The notes beneath the pieces are model-generated. The model was not told where the DNA came from. It saw nothing but the letters and a program-made list of their open reading frames with translations, and did no database searches. A stretch of DNA of 15,328 bases from JAGZHZ01 sp965150505. Its GTDB lineage: Bacteria > Bacillota > Clostridia > Lachnospirales > Lachnospiraceae. Every line of letters begins with the position of its first letter. The first letter of the stretch is position 1. Below, piece by piece: positions 1-5,755 of this stretch. The DNA is taken from positions 1-15,328 of the forward strand of contig CBCTVZ010000052.1 of NCBI GenBank assembly GCA_965150505.1. Reading direction: 5' to 3'. The translations under genes and the position numbers were made by a program.

Positions 1-342
1 TCTGTCAATCCCTAAATTTAATACAGCTCCCAGATAATCTCTATGTGTCAGTTGCTCGGCAAAACGCAGGCTGCATGGCTTAATTTCAAGAGTCGCAATG
101 GGAAAAGAAATTTCTGTCTCTTCTTCATATAAATAAAAAGCATCAGGAAGAAAGGCTACTATCTGACGCTCGGCAAAGTCATAGCCTCCAGAAATTTTCC
201 ATTTAACAAAAGAAAATTTCTGGAGGTTGCTATGAAAGATATGAAGTTCATTTAAATTTAAAAAATCACTGAATATGACAATATTTTTCATTCTGGATTG
301 ATTTGCAAGATCCAGAAGTCGTTTTTCAAATTGTTCATCCAT
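1..342 (-). CDS. ylmH: YlmH-like RNA-binding protein, N-terminal part (gene runs off the left edge)
   Basis: Open minus-strand frame of 114 codons starting at ATG 342 and still open at base 1, so the C-terminus lies outside the window. The translation begins MDEQFEKRLLDLANQS and ends with YLGAVLNLGIDR, which matches the family pattern just ahead of the S4 RNA-binding domain in YlmH proteins. In the family, the S4 domain binds structured RNA; YlmH has been linked to ribosome-associated functions and is encoded next to division genes in Gram-positive bacteria. The S4 domain itself is not visible here. The start lies 13 nt after the sepF stop, with an AGTAGG-like ribosome binding site overlapping that stop, so the two are co-transcribed. 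The name rests on the motif and the context. Confidence 0.82.
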   Translation of the reverse strand, partial: MDEQFEKRLLDLANQSRMKNIVIFSDFLNLNELHIFHSNLQKFSFVKWKISGGYDFAERQIVAFLPDAFYLYEEETEISFPIATLEIKPCSLRFAEQLTHRDYLGAVLNLGIDR

Positions 343-355
343 AGCTGATTACCTA

Positions 356-973
356 CTAGAAACGGCTGTGTACGTCAAGCGCTGTTCCCATTCTTTCCTG
401 AAAATCACCAGACAACTCTACTGTCTCCGGTGTAATAACCAGCATTTTATTATTGCTCGGAGAAATCTGTTCAATTCTTCCGCTTAAAGCAAAACAAGTT
501 CCAGATGAAAAATCTACAATACGCTGAGCCTCTTCTGTCGGCGCTTCTTCCAAATTTAAAATTACCGTACAATTATTCCAAAGAGCCTGTGTAATTTGGT
601 AAGCATCATTTAAAGAGCGAGGCTTTAAAACCATAATCTCTCCACTGACAGCCATATTACTCTTCTTTCTAGGACGAATTGGTGAAACCTTGCTAGAGGA
701 AGTGCTGCTCATTACCTGTGCAGTCTGACTCTGGCTTTGACGAGCTGACTTTTGCTTTGAAGCATTTTTTGTCTGGCTGCTCTTAGAACGACGTTTAAAA
801 TCATCCTCATCCTCGTCGTCATCTTCATCCTCGTCATCCCGGCTTTTGAATAAACGTTTTTTCGGACGTTCTTCTTCAAAATCATCTACTTCATCATCCA
901 GAAATTCTTCATCATCCATGTCCTCATCATCTGTTAATTTCATTACATTTAAGAACTTATTCAGAACACCCAT
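356..973 (-). CDS. sepF: Cell division protein SepF with a long charged linker
   Basis: 205-residue protein. SepF binds the FtsZ C-terminal tail and anchors and bundles Z-ring filaments at the membrane, partly replacing FtsA. Residues 1-13 (MGVLNKFLNVMKL) fit the usual membrane-targeting amphipathic helix. Residues about 14-60 are strongly acidic, including a D/E run at 46-58. Residues 60-105 are basic and rich in Ser and Gln. The SepF core spans about 112-184, with the VDFxSGTxFAL signature near 153-163, and a 20-residue tail follows. At 205 residues it exceeds the usual ~150 because of the linker. The start chosen is ATG 973, which has GGAG 9 nt upstream; a longer frame would begin at TTG 988 and overlap that site. 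It sits between yggS and ylmH as in the ylm cluster. Confidence 0.93.
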   Translation of the reverse strand: MGVLNKFLNVMKLTDDEDMDDEEFLDDEVDDFEEERPKKRLFKSRDDEDEDDDEDEDDFKRRSKSSQTKNASKQKSARQSQSQTAQVMSSTSSSKVSPIRPRKKSNMAVSGEIMVLKPRSLNDAYQITQALWNNCTVILNLEEAPTEEAQRIVDFSSGTCFALSGRIEQISPSNNKMLVITPETVELSGDFQERMGTALDVHSRF

Positions 974-1001
974 ATTCAAAATCTCCAATCTTTATCGTTT
1001 C

Positions 1002-1694
1002 TCACTTTATGTAATTTCGTTCGCCAAAAATCCCTGTTCCTACACGAACAAATGTGGCGCCTTCTTCTATAGCAATCTCATAGTCTCCTGTCATTCCCAT
1101 GCTCAGATTGCACATATTAACATTATCAATGTTTTTCTGTTTTATGTCAACAGATAATTTCCTTAAATTTTTAAAATGTACTCGATTTTCTTCGGCATTC
1201 TCCACAAATGGAGCGATTGTCATTAATCCTTCAATCTTTAAATGAGGAAGTTTAGAAATAATTTCTACTGCGTCATAGATTTCTTCCTCCATAAATCCAA
1301 ATTTACTTTCTTCTTTGGCAATATTCACTTCTAAAAGAATCGGGATTATACGATTCTTTTTCGCTGCTTCTTCCTCGATTGCCTGAGCTAGACGGATAGA
1401 GTCCACAGAATGAATCATACAGGCTCGATCCACCACATATTTTATTTTATTTCTCTGCAAATGACCGATCATATGCCAATTTATATCTTTTGGCATGGAA
1501 TCATATTTTTCTCTTAATTCCTGAGGCTTATTTTCGCCAAAATCTCGAATGCCTTCGTTATATACTTCTTCAATCATAGAAACAGGTTTTGTTTTGCTGA
1601 CGGCGATCAGGGTAACTTCCTTTCGATCTCTTCCTGAACGCAAACAGGCTTTTTGAATCTTCTCTTCTACCTCTTTTAAATTTTTTGTTATCAT
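1002..1694 (-). CDS. yggS: YggS/PLPBP-family pyridoxal 5'-phosphate-binding protein
   Basis: 230 residues, the normal length for the PLP-homeostasis protein family (YggS, YlmE, human PLPBP). These single-domain alanine-racemase-fold barrels bind PLP without known enzymatic turnover and influence vitamin B6 and amino acid homeostasis. The PLP lysine is K34 in the IAVSKTKP strand. FGENKPQE (about 52-59) and the IGHLQRNK region (about 76-83) are family signatures, and the C-terminal SMGMTGDYEIAIEEGATFVRVGTGIFG contributes the phosphate-binding part. The ATG at 1694 has AGAGGTG 8 nt upstream. The gene lies 18 nt after the HlyD-like gene and 28 nt before sepF, the position ylmE occupies before sepF in other Firmicutes. 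Identification is secure; any direct role in division is inferred from context only. Confidence 0.95.
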   Translation of the reverse strand: MITKNLKEVEEKIQKACLRSGRDRKEVTLIAVSKTKPVSMIEEVYNEGIRDFGENKPQELREKYDSMPKDINWHMIGHLQRNKIKYVVDRACMIHSVDSIRLAQAIEEEAAKKNRIIPILLEVNIAKEESKFGFMEEEIYDAVEIISKLPHLKIEGLMTIAPFVENAEENRVHFKNLRKLSVDIKQKNIDNVNMCNLSMGMTGDYEIAIEEGATFVRVGTGIFGERNYIK

Positions 1695-1712
1695 GGATTT
1701 TCACCTCTAAAA

Positions 1713-3086
1713 TTAAAATATAATATGATTTTCTGTCACATCTGAAGCGTTTAAAACAATATGGTCATATTGTGATAAACTGTATACGTCTTCCGCTTTT
1801 ACAATGCTATATTCCTCATTAGAATCTAAAACATCGACCTCACGAAAGACCGCATATCCCATATTGACATTATAAACACCCATTAATTCTTCTGCTTCTA
1901 AAATCTGAAACCGTTCCTCGCCCTTTAATACATAGTCAGCAAGTTGAAAAACCGCATCGTCAATAAAAAAAGAATCCTCTTCTTCACGATAAACGGGAAC
2001 TTCTACTTCACGGATAATGGCTGATCCATCGTTTGCATATGTTTCTTGCATTAAAGTGATGACGGATGGATTTTCGCCATCATATTGGGCAAATTCTTTT
2101 GGTATTTCAAAAAATTCTTTTACTGCCAATGCAGAATTTGGTATTTTCAGTCCTGTTTGTTGGTTGATGATTAATTCAATCTCAATAAAGCGATCTGTCG
2201 CAAAACGAATCAATGAATTGCTGATCTCTAATTTTCCAAAATATTGATCTCCATTCTGGATAACAGAAAAATCTGAATTAAAGCTTGTTCCGTCTTTTAA
2301 AAAACGAAACCGTATCTGTGACATACCACTTAATTCTCCAAGATATTTATCATTTAATGGAATAATCAAAGACCAATTTTCACTCGTTAAAAGCTTATAT
2401 ACTGGTTCTCCCATCTGGATATTTCGATCTGATCTCAGATTTGTACGTATATAATTTTTTTGATCAAATGTTTCCATCGTAATATCCGATTCAGAAAGAT
2501 TTTCATAATTATCAATAGAATAAACGATGATACCGGCTTGCGGTGCAGTATAAGAGTTTGTATAACTGATATCTCCAGATTCATTGATTCTGTTCATCGC
2601 TTTTTCTGTAACTAAATCTAAGATACTTCCCTGTATATTCGATTTAAAATTGTAAACATTTTGAAAGGAAACTTCACGAAAATTTTCTGAAAATGCAGAT
2701 GCTTCATTTCGGATACCTGATAAATCTTTTGTAGAAAAAGTAGTATCTTCATCGGAGGATAGATCGCTATTTAAGCCGCCATCATTTACAGAATAAATAC
2801 TATTTCCTTTTCCTACTTTACTTCCTTCTTTCGCATAATAACTGACAGTTCCGCTTTCTTCAGCTGTCACAATCTGCTCGTCCTTTAAAGCTAATGCTGT
2901 AAAATGATAGTTTCCGGATAGCGGACCAGCTGTAACTTCATAAATTGTGACGCGTGAACTGGTCATATAAATAATGAGATTAATTATAATATAGATAAAA
3001 ATTAGTCCAAATAAAATGGTTCCTATATTAATGCTGAGATGGCGCTTATACCGTACAATTTTTTTATTACTTTTATTTCGTATCAA
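1713..3086 (-). CDS. HlyD-like membrane-anchored protein of the sepF operon
   Basis: 457-residue protein. It has a basic N-terminus (about 1-17), one membrane segment at about 20-41, and then a large extracytoplasmic part. Residues about 66-101 (ALKDEQIVTAEESGTVSYYA, then a KEGxxVGKGxxIY turn) look like the biotinyl-lipoyl-like half motif of HlyD/RND-type membrane fusion proteins. A second such half may lie near the TAPQAGIIVYSI stretch. Unlike a true secretion adaptor, it has no ABC transporter or permease gene beside it. I start it at TTG 3086, because AAAGGAG lies 8 nt upstream and the upstream codons of the open frame cover two promoters. It heads the operon with yggS, sepF and ylmH, which suggests an envelope or division-associated role, but the function is unknown. 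Confidence 0.75.
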   Translation of the reverse strand: MIRNKSNKKIVRYKRHLSINIGTILFGLIFIYIIINLIIYMTSSRVTIYEVTAGPLSGNYHFTALALKDEQIVTAEESGTVSYYAKEGSKVGKGNSIYSVNDGGLNSDLSSDEDTTFSTKDLSGIRNEASAFSENFREVSFQNVYNFKSNIQGSILDLVTEKAMNRINESGDISYTNSYTAPQAGIIVYSIDNYENLSESDITMETFDQKNYIRTNLRSDRNIQMGEPVYKLLTSENWSLIIPLNDKYLGELSGMSQIRFRFLKDGTSFNSDFSVIQNGDQYFGKLEISNSLIRFATDRFIEIELIINQQTGLKIPNSALAVKEFFEIPKEFAQYDGENPSVITLMQETYANDGSAIIREVEVPVYREEEDSFFIDDAVFQLADYVLKGEERFQILEAEELMGVYNVNMGYAVFREVDVLDSNEEYSIVKAEDVYSLSQYDHIVLNASDVTENHIIF

Positions 3087-3108
3087 TCTTTTGTCTCCTT
3101 TCTTGTGT

Positions 3109-3137
3109 ATTTTATCATGTATTGAAAAATAGCACAA
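3109..3137 (-). promoter_or_regulatory. Proximal sigma-A-type promoter of the hlyD-like/yggS/sepF operon
   Basis: On the minus strand, TTGTGC (3132-3137) and TAAAAT (3109-3114) are 17 bp apart, and a TG one base upstream of the -10 makes it extended. The predicted start near 3102 leaves a leader of only about 16 nt, just enough for the AAAGGAG site before TTG 3086. Confidence 0.6.
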
Positions 3138-3141
3138 CCTT

Positions 3142-3171
3142 TTGAATACTAAAAAAGTAACATCATATAAC
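3142..3171 (+). promoter_or_regulatory. Possible promoter for the DUF378 gene
   Basis: Plus-strand TTGAAT (3142-3147) and TATAAC (3166-3171) are separated by 18 bp. The predicted start near 3178 gives a leader of about 120 nt and places this promoter between the two divergent minus-strand promoters. It is the best match I found on this strand, but weaker than those. TTGATA (3182-3187) with TATAAG (3203-3208) is an alternative with a short 15-bp spacer. Confidence 0.35.
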
Positions 3172-3198
3172 TGTATATTCTTTGATAAAGCTGAACAT

Positions 3199-3227
3199 AT
3201 TATATAAGAATAATTCGTGAAAGTCAA
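3199..3227 (-). promoter_or_regulatory. Distal sigma-A promoter of the hlyD-like/yggS/sepF operon
   Basis: Near-consensus minus-strand promoter: -35 TTGACT (3222-3227), 17-bp spacer, perfect -10 TATAAT (3199-3204). Transcription should start near 3192 and give a leader of about 105 nt. It lies about 90 bp upstream of a second promoter, so the operon appears to have tandem starts. Confidence 0.8.
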
Positions 3228-3296
3228 TCTGACGCATTATCATGAATAAAATTTAAATAATTGTACAAAATAAGAAAAAAGGAGGAAGATTGATCT

Positions 3297-3488
3297 ATGA
3301 AATGGTTAGATTATCTTGCATTGACACTCGTTATTATTGGAGCTATTAATTGGGGACTTATCGGTTTTTTTCAGTTCGATTTGGTAGCTTTTTTGTTCGG
3401 AAATCTCTCACTTTTATCGAGAATTATTTATGCAGTTGTTGGAATTGCGGGGCTTTATATGATTCGTTTATATGGTCATATAGAGTAG
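3297..3488 (+). CDS. Small DUF378-family membrane protein
   Basis: 63-residue protein made almost entirely of two hydrophobic segments (about 5-25 and 40-58). The sequence IGAINWGLIGFFQFDLVA, followed by a LFG and a second helix with VVGIAGLY, is the hallmark of DUF378 (YuzA-like) proteins: small two-helix integral membrane proteins of unknown function. The ATG is preceded by a very strong AAAGGAGG (3278-3285), 11 nt away, slightly longer than ideal. It is the only clear plus-strand gene in the window. It diverges from the HlyD-like gene, converges on the P-loop gene, and is closed by its own terminator, so it is likely monocistronic. A longer frame overlapping it in another phase lacks a ribosome binding site and has no family features. 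Confidence 0.88.
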   Translation: MKWLDYLALTLVIIGAINWGLIGFFQFDLVAFLFGNLSLLSRIIYAVVGIAGLYMIRLYGHIE

Positions 3489-3495
3489 CGATAAG

Positions 3496-3522
3496 GCGCT
3501 GGAAAAATCTAGCGCTTTTTTT
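3496..3522 (+). terminator. Rho-independent terminator of the DUF378 gene
   Basis: An 8-bp stem (GCGCTGGA with TCTAGCGC, one G-T pair), a 4-nt A loop and seven T residues at 3516-3522. It starts 8 nt after the DUF378 stop codon. Confidence 0.88.
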
Positions 3523-3573
3523 GTTTGTGTTTTTATTTTTTGTTATTAGTATAATTCATACGATAACATATAT

Positions 3574-3612
3574 AAAAGAAAATAAAAGAAAGGAATACAC
3601 TTTCTTCCTTTC
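3574..3612 (-). terminator. Rho-independent terminator of the small P-loop gene
   Basis: On the minus strand, an 8-bp perfect stem (GAAAGGAA at 3605-3612 pairing with TTCCTTTC at 3588-3595) and a 9-nt loop are followed by a T-rich tract (TTTTATTTTCTTTT). The stem is AT-rich, so it is moderate rather than strong. It faces the DUF378 terminator about 50 bp away, as expected between convergent genes. Confidence 0.6.
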
Positions 3613-3619
3613 ATCCCTC

Positions 3620-3633
3620 AAATCTTAAGATTT
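3620..3633. repeat. 14-bp perfect palindrome
   Basis: AAATCTTAAGATTT is its own reverse complement with no spacer. It lies between the minus-strand terminator and the 21-bp inverted repeat. It could be a protein-binding dyad or a chance palindrome in AT-rich DNA; nothing in the sequence decides between them. Confidence 0.5.
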
Positions 3634-3639
3634 CTTATC

Positions 3640-3705
3640 TTTATTTTATACCTGCTATTTTCCCATTTTTCTTCTATGTACTCTAAATAGCAGGTATAAA
3701 ATAAA
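3640..3705. repeat. Perfect 21-bp inverted repeat with 24-bp loop
   Basis: The left arm (3640-3660) and right arm (3685-3705) are exact reverse complements over 21 bases, sharing the core ATACCTGCTATTT / AAATAGCAGGTAT. The loop is 3661-3684. The element lies in the 3' region of the small P-loop gene, upstream of its terminator, so its transcript should fold into a long hairpin. It is not a conventional terminator, because neither strand has a T tract directly after the 3' arm. I see no target-site duplication and no second copy in the window. Confidence 0.85.
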
Positions 3706-3735
3706 TGTGACTATTCTTTTTATAATATCCCGTCT

Positions 3736-4164
3736 TTACAGGGAAACGATTACTTTTTCTCTTTCTTTTTCTGGAAGTTCATCCTTATCCATAGAAATGC
3801 TTAAAACGAAATTTACATGATACGTTTCACCAATTTTATCTAATTTTTCAAGGGTTCCTTCCAATTTGTCTGCGTCCGCATTTTCCAGATTTGCTATTTT
3901 TAAGAAGCTGTCTAAGTACATCTGCTCTAAATCATTATCCTGAGAAAGAATACCACAGATAAAGCCGATAAATTCATCACTGTTTGTGATTGGATAAGCG
4001 GATGTATCAATCAAACGAATCTTGTTATTTAATTCATACATATGCTTTGTGCTTTTATCTAAGTATACAATACTGCCATGTGCTGCTTTGATCTCTGTGT
4101 TTGCTTTCTCCAACAAATGTTTTGTTTTTCCTTTTCCCTTCTTGCCTGCGATTATCTGAATCAT
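3736..4164 (-). CDS. Small P-loop NTPase-like protein of unknown function
   Basis: 142-residue protein starting MIQIIAGKKGKGKTK. Residues 7-14 (GKKGKGKT) are a textbook Walker A motif with K13 and T14 as the phosphate-binding pair. Hydrophobic strands at about 31-36 (SIVYLD) and 117-124 (NFVLSIS) could supply the Walker B or sensor positions, but neither is a clear match. The C-terminal half is helical and charged. At 142 residues it is much shorter than most P-loop enzymes, and no other domain is seen. Similar short clostridial proteins may carry names such as PilT-like, but nothing here supports a pilus role. The ATG at 4164 follows a strong AAGGAGGAG site. The gene has its own promoter and terminator, so it is probably transcribed alone as well as by read-through from the carboxypeptidase gene. 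Confidence 0.8.
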   Translation of the reverse strand: MIQIIAGKKGKGKTKHLLEKANTEIKAAHGSIVYLDKSTKHMYELNNKIRLIDTSAYPITNSDEFIGFICGILSQDNDLEQMYLDSFLKIANLENADADKLEGTLEKLDKIGETYHVNFVLSISMDKDELPEKEREKVIVSL

Positions 4165-4220
4165 TATAATCTCCTCCTTCAGTTTTGATGTTATTTAGTA
4201 TTTATGTCTAAAAACACAAC

Positions 4221-4242
4221 TTCTATAAGAATGATTATAGAA
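4221..4242. promoter_or_regulatory. Operator-like dyad over the -10 box and start site
   Basis: TTCTATAA and TTATAGAA form a perfect 8-bp inverted repeat around a 6-bp centre. It covers the -10 hexamer (4234-4239) and the predicted start (about 4227) of the P-loop gene promoter. This is where a dimeric repressor would block polymerase. Part of the symmetry comes from the TATA-like sequence of the -10 box, so chance is possible. Confidence 0.4.
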
Positions 4243-4262
4243 CATTTGCCGATAAAATACAA
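4234..4262 (-). promoter_or_regulatory. Sigma-A-type promoter of the small P-loop gene
   Basis: Minus-strand -35 TTGTAT (4257-4262), 17-bp spacer and perfect -10 TATAAT (4234-4239). Transcription should start near 4227, giving a leader of about 63 nt. The -35 box abuts the stop codon of the upstream carboxypeptidase gene. A 9-bp AT-rich stem (4262-4270 with 4285-4293) overlaps that gene's end and might act as a weak terminator. Confidence 0.7.
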
Positions 4263-4265
4263 GAA

Positions 4266-5315
4266 TTATTTCTTAATTTGTGATAATAATTCTGTCATTT
4301 CTGAATAAAGAGTAATTTTAGAATCCGCTTTTAAAATCACAGAGAAGTAAGAATTTCCATATTCATCTTTGCTCAAAATAGAAAGACACGCTCCTGCTTC
4401 ATCTGTCGTACCTGTTTTTCCTCCAAACACAGTCACATTATCTGGCTGTTCCGATTCGCCTGTCAGGAACTGATTTGTGGAATTCCATGTAATTTCCATC
4501 TGATCTCCCTCTGCTGAAATATAGGTCGCTGTATAGGTCTTTTGGCTAATCATATCCTCAAACGTATCATATTTCAATGCTTCCTGAAAAATCAAATAAA
4601 TATCATATGCCGTTGTATAATGGTTCTCATCATGTAATCCATGCACATTGACAAAATGAGTATTTGTTGCTCCGATTTCCATTGCCTCTTGATTCATCAA
4701 AGCCACAAAATTCTCTACGCTTCCAGCTACATGGACAGCGATCGTCATAGCAGCATCATTTCCGGAAGCAATCATCAGACCGTATAGCAACTGTCGAAGA
4801 GTGTACGTCTCTCCCGGATCGATCTCACAGATGGAGGAATCTGGATCAATATCTTCGCACTCCCATCCAACTGCTACTTCTTCATCCAGATTTCCATATT
4901 TCAATGCAATCAGCGCTGTCATGATCTTTGTCAAACTTGCTGGATATAATCGTTCATGAATATTTTTTGCATATAGAACCTCTTTATTTTCCAGATCAAA
5001 CAGCTCTGCTGCTTCAGATGTCAGGAAAACTTGATCCGTTCCATAATCTTCTTTTTCTACACATAAATCACCTGCAAAAGAAACTGCTCTCTCGCTTGTC
5101 AAAGTTGTCTTTTCTACTCCTAAAACGGGATCAAATAGCGCAAATTGATATTGCAGCTGTGCTTCAGGTTCTCGCCATTTAAAAAAATAGAGTAAGCTTC
5201 CAATTATAGCGCAAAAAAGCAGAAAAATAGTACCGCAAAGCAAAGTCGCTTTTCTTCTGCGTTTTTTTCTCATCTTTTCTCGTCTTTCTCTTTGCTCTCT
5301 CTCCAAAATCGCCAT
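4266..5315 (-). CDS. Serine-type D-Ala-D-Ala carboxypeptidase (peptidase S11 family)
   Basis: 349 residues. The enzyme removes the terminal D-alanine of peptidoglycan pentapeptides outside the membrane and so limits cross-linking; the family is penicillin-binding. All three active-site motifs are present: S127-L-T-K130 (SxxK), S184-G-N186 (SxN) and K300-T-G302 within GGKTGTT. The N-terminus is very basic (about 5-22), followed by one hydrophobic segment at 23-45 with no clear cleavage site, so it is probably membrane-anchored at the N-terminus. It lacks the long C-terminal domain and amphipathic anchor of DacA/PBP5. The start at ATG 5315 has only a weak AGGCAGG site; ATG 5273 (residue 15) is an alternative with no better one. 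It follows mgsA by 23 nt and ends the shape and division operon. Confidence 0.93.
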   Translation of the reverse strand: MAILEREQRERREKMRKKRRRKATLLCGTIFLLFCAIIGSLLYFFKWREPEAQLQYQFALFDPVLGVEKTTLTSERAVSFAGDLCVEKEDYGTDQVFLTSEAAELFDLENKEVLYAKNIHERLYPASLTKIMTALIALKYGNLDEEVAVGWECEDIDPDSSICEIDPGETYTLRQLLYGLMIASGNDAAMTIAVHVAGSVENFVALMNQEAMEIGATNTHFVNVHGLHDENHYTTAYDIYLIFQEALKYDTFEDMISQKTYTATYISAEGDQMEITWNSTNQFLTGESEQPDNVTVFGGKTGTTDEAGACLSILSKDEYGNSYFSVILKADSKITLYSEMTELLSQIKK

Positions 5316-5338
5316 TTTTTATTAGCCTGCCTTATTTT

Positions 5339-5734
5339 TTATTTATACATTTCACGCCATTCTAATTCGCCTCGATCAAGAGACTTTATTAGAAGCTCTG
5401 CTGTCGCTAAATTTGTTGCCAGCGGAATATTATGTTCATCACATAATCGCAATACATTATTGATATCTGGTTCATGACGTTTTTTGGTCAGTGGATCTCT
5501 TAAAAAGATCAATAAATCGATCTGATTATGTTCGATTTGTGCTCCTAATTGCTGTTCTCCGCCCAAATGACCTGCGAGATATTTATGAATGTTTAAATTC
5601 GTAACCTCTTCTACTAAGCGTCCTGTCGTTCCAGTCGCATACAATTCATTTTTACACAAAATTCCTCGATATGCAATACAAAAATTTTGCATCAATTTTT
5701 TCTTCGCATCATGAGCAATCAATCCAATATTCAT
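5339..5734 (-). CDS. mgsA: Methylglyoxal synthase
   Basis: 131 residues, the compact length typical of Gram-positive MgsA. It converts dihydroxyacetone phosphate to methylglyoxal and phosphate, a bypass that relieves sugar-phosphate build-up. Conserved landmarks are IAHDxKK at 6-12, YATGTTG at 32-38 (phosphate site), GGxQQxGAxI at 58-67, FLRDPL at 77-82, HEPD at 87-90 and IPLATN at 103-108. The oddity is residue 60: the motif reads GGEQQ, where E. coli and B. subtilis have GGDQQ with the aspartate assigned as catalytic base (E. coli Asp71). The codon is GAA at 5555-5557. The start has AGGGGGGTG upstream. The gene sits 21 nt after rodA in a cell-wall operon, a placement also seen in other Clostridia as far as I recall. 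Confidence 0.95.
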   Translation of the reverse strand: MNIGLIAHDAKKKLMQNFCIAYRGILCKNELYATGTTGRLVEEVTNLNIHKYLAGHLGGEQQLGAQIEHNQIDLLIFLRDPLTKKRHEPDINNVLRLCDEHNIPLATNLATAELLIKSLDRGELEWREMYK

Positions 5735-5755
5735 AATACTTTCACCCCCCTATCT

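Noticed and set aside
846..1157. Plus-strand open frame of 103 codons antisense to sepF and yggS
   Set aside because: It mirrors the acidic repeats of sepF (a Ser-rich run from GAT/GAA codons), has no ribosome binding site, and resembles no family.
3087..3227. N-terminal extension of the HlyD-like protein
   Set aside because: The extension would cover two good promoters. TTG 3086 has AAAGGAG at ideal spacing and leaves a normal basic-plus-membrane N-terminus.
3350..3628. Plus-strand frame of 92 codons overlapping the DUF378 gene
   Set aside because: It is a different phase of a well-supported gene, runs through the DUF378 terminator, and has no suitable ribosome binding site.
3640..3705. 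Invertible (phase-variable) switch flanked by inverted repeats
   Set aside because: The segment between the arms is only 24 bp, too short to hold a promoter, and no recombinase gene is nearby.
3640..3705. The 21-bp hairpin as a bidirectional terminator
   Set aside because: Neither strand has a T tract right after the 3' arm, and separate terminators for both convergent genes are present at 3496-3522 and 3574-3612.
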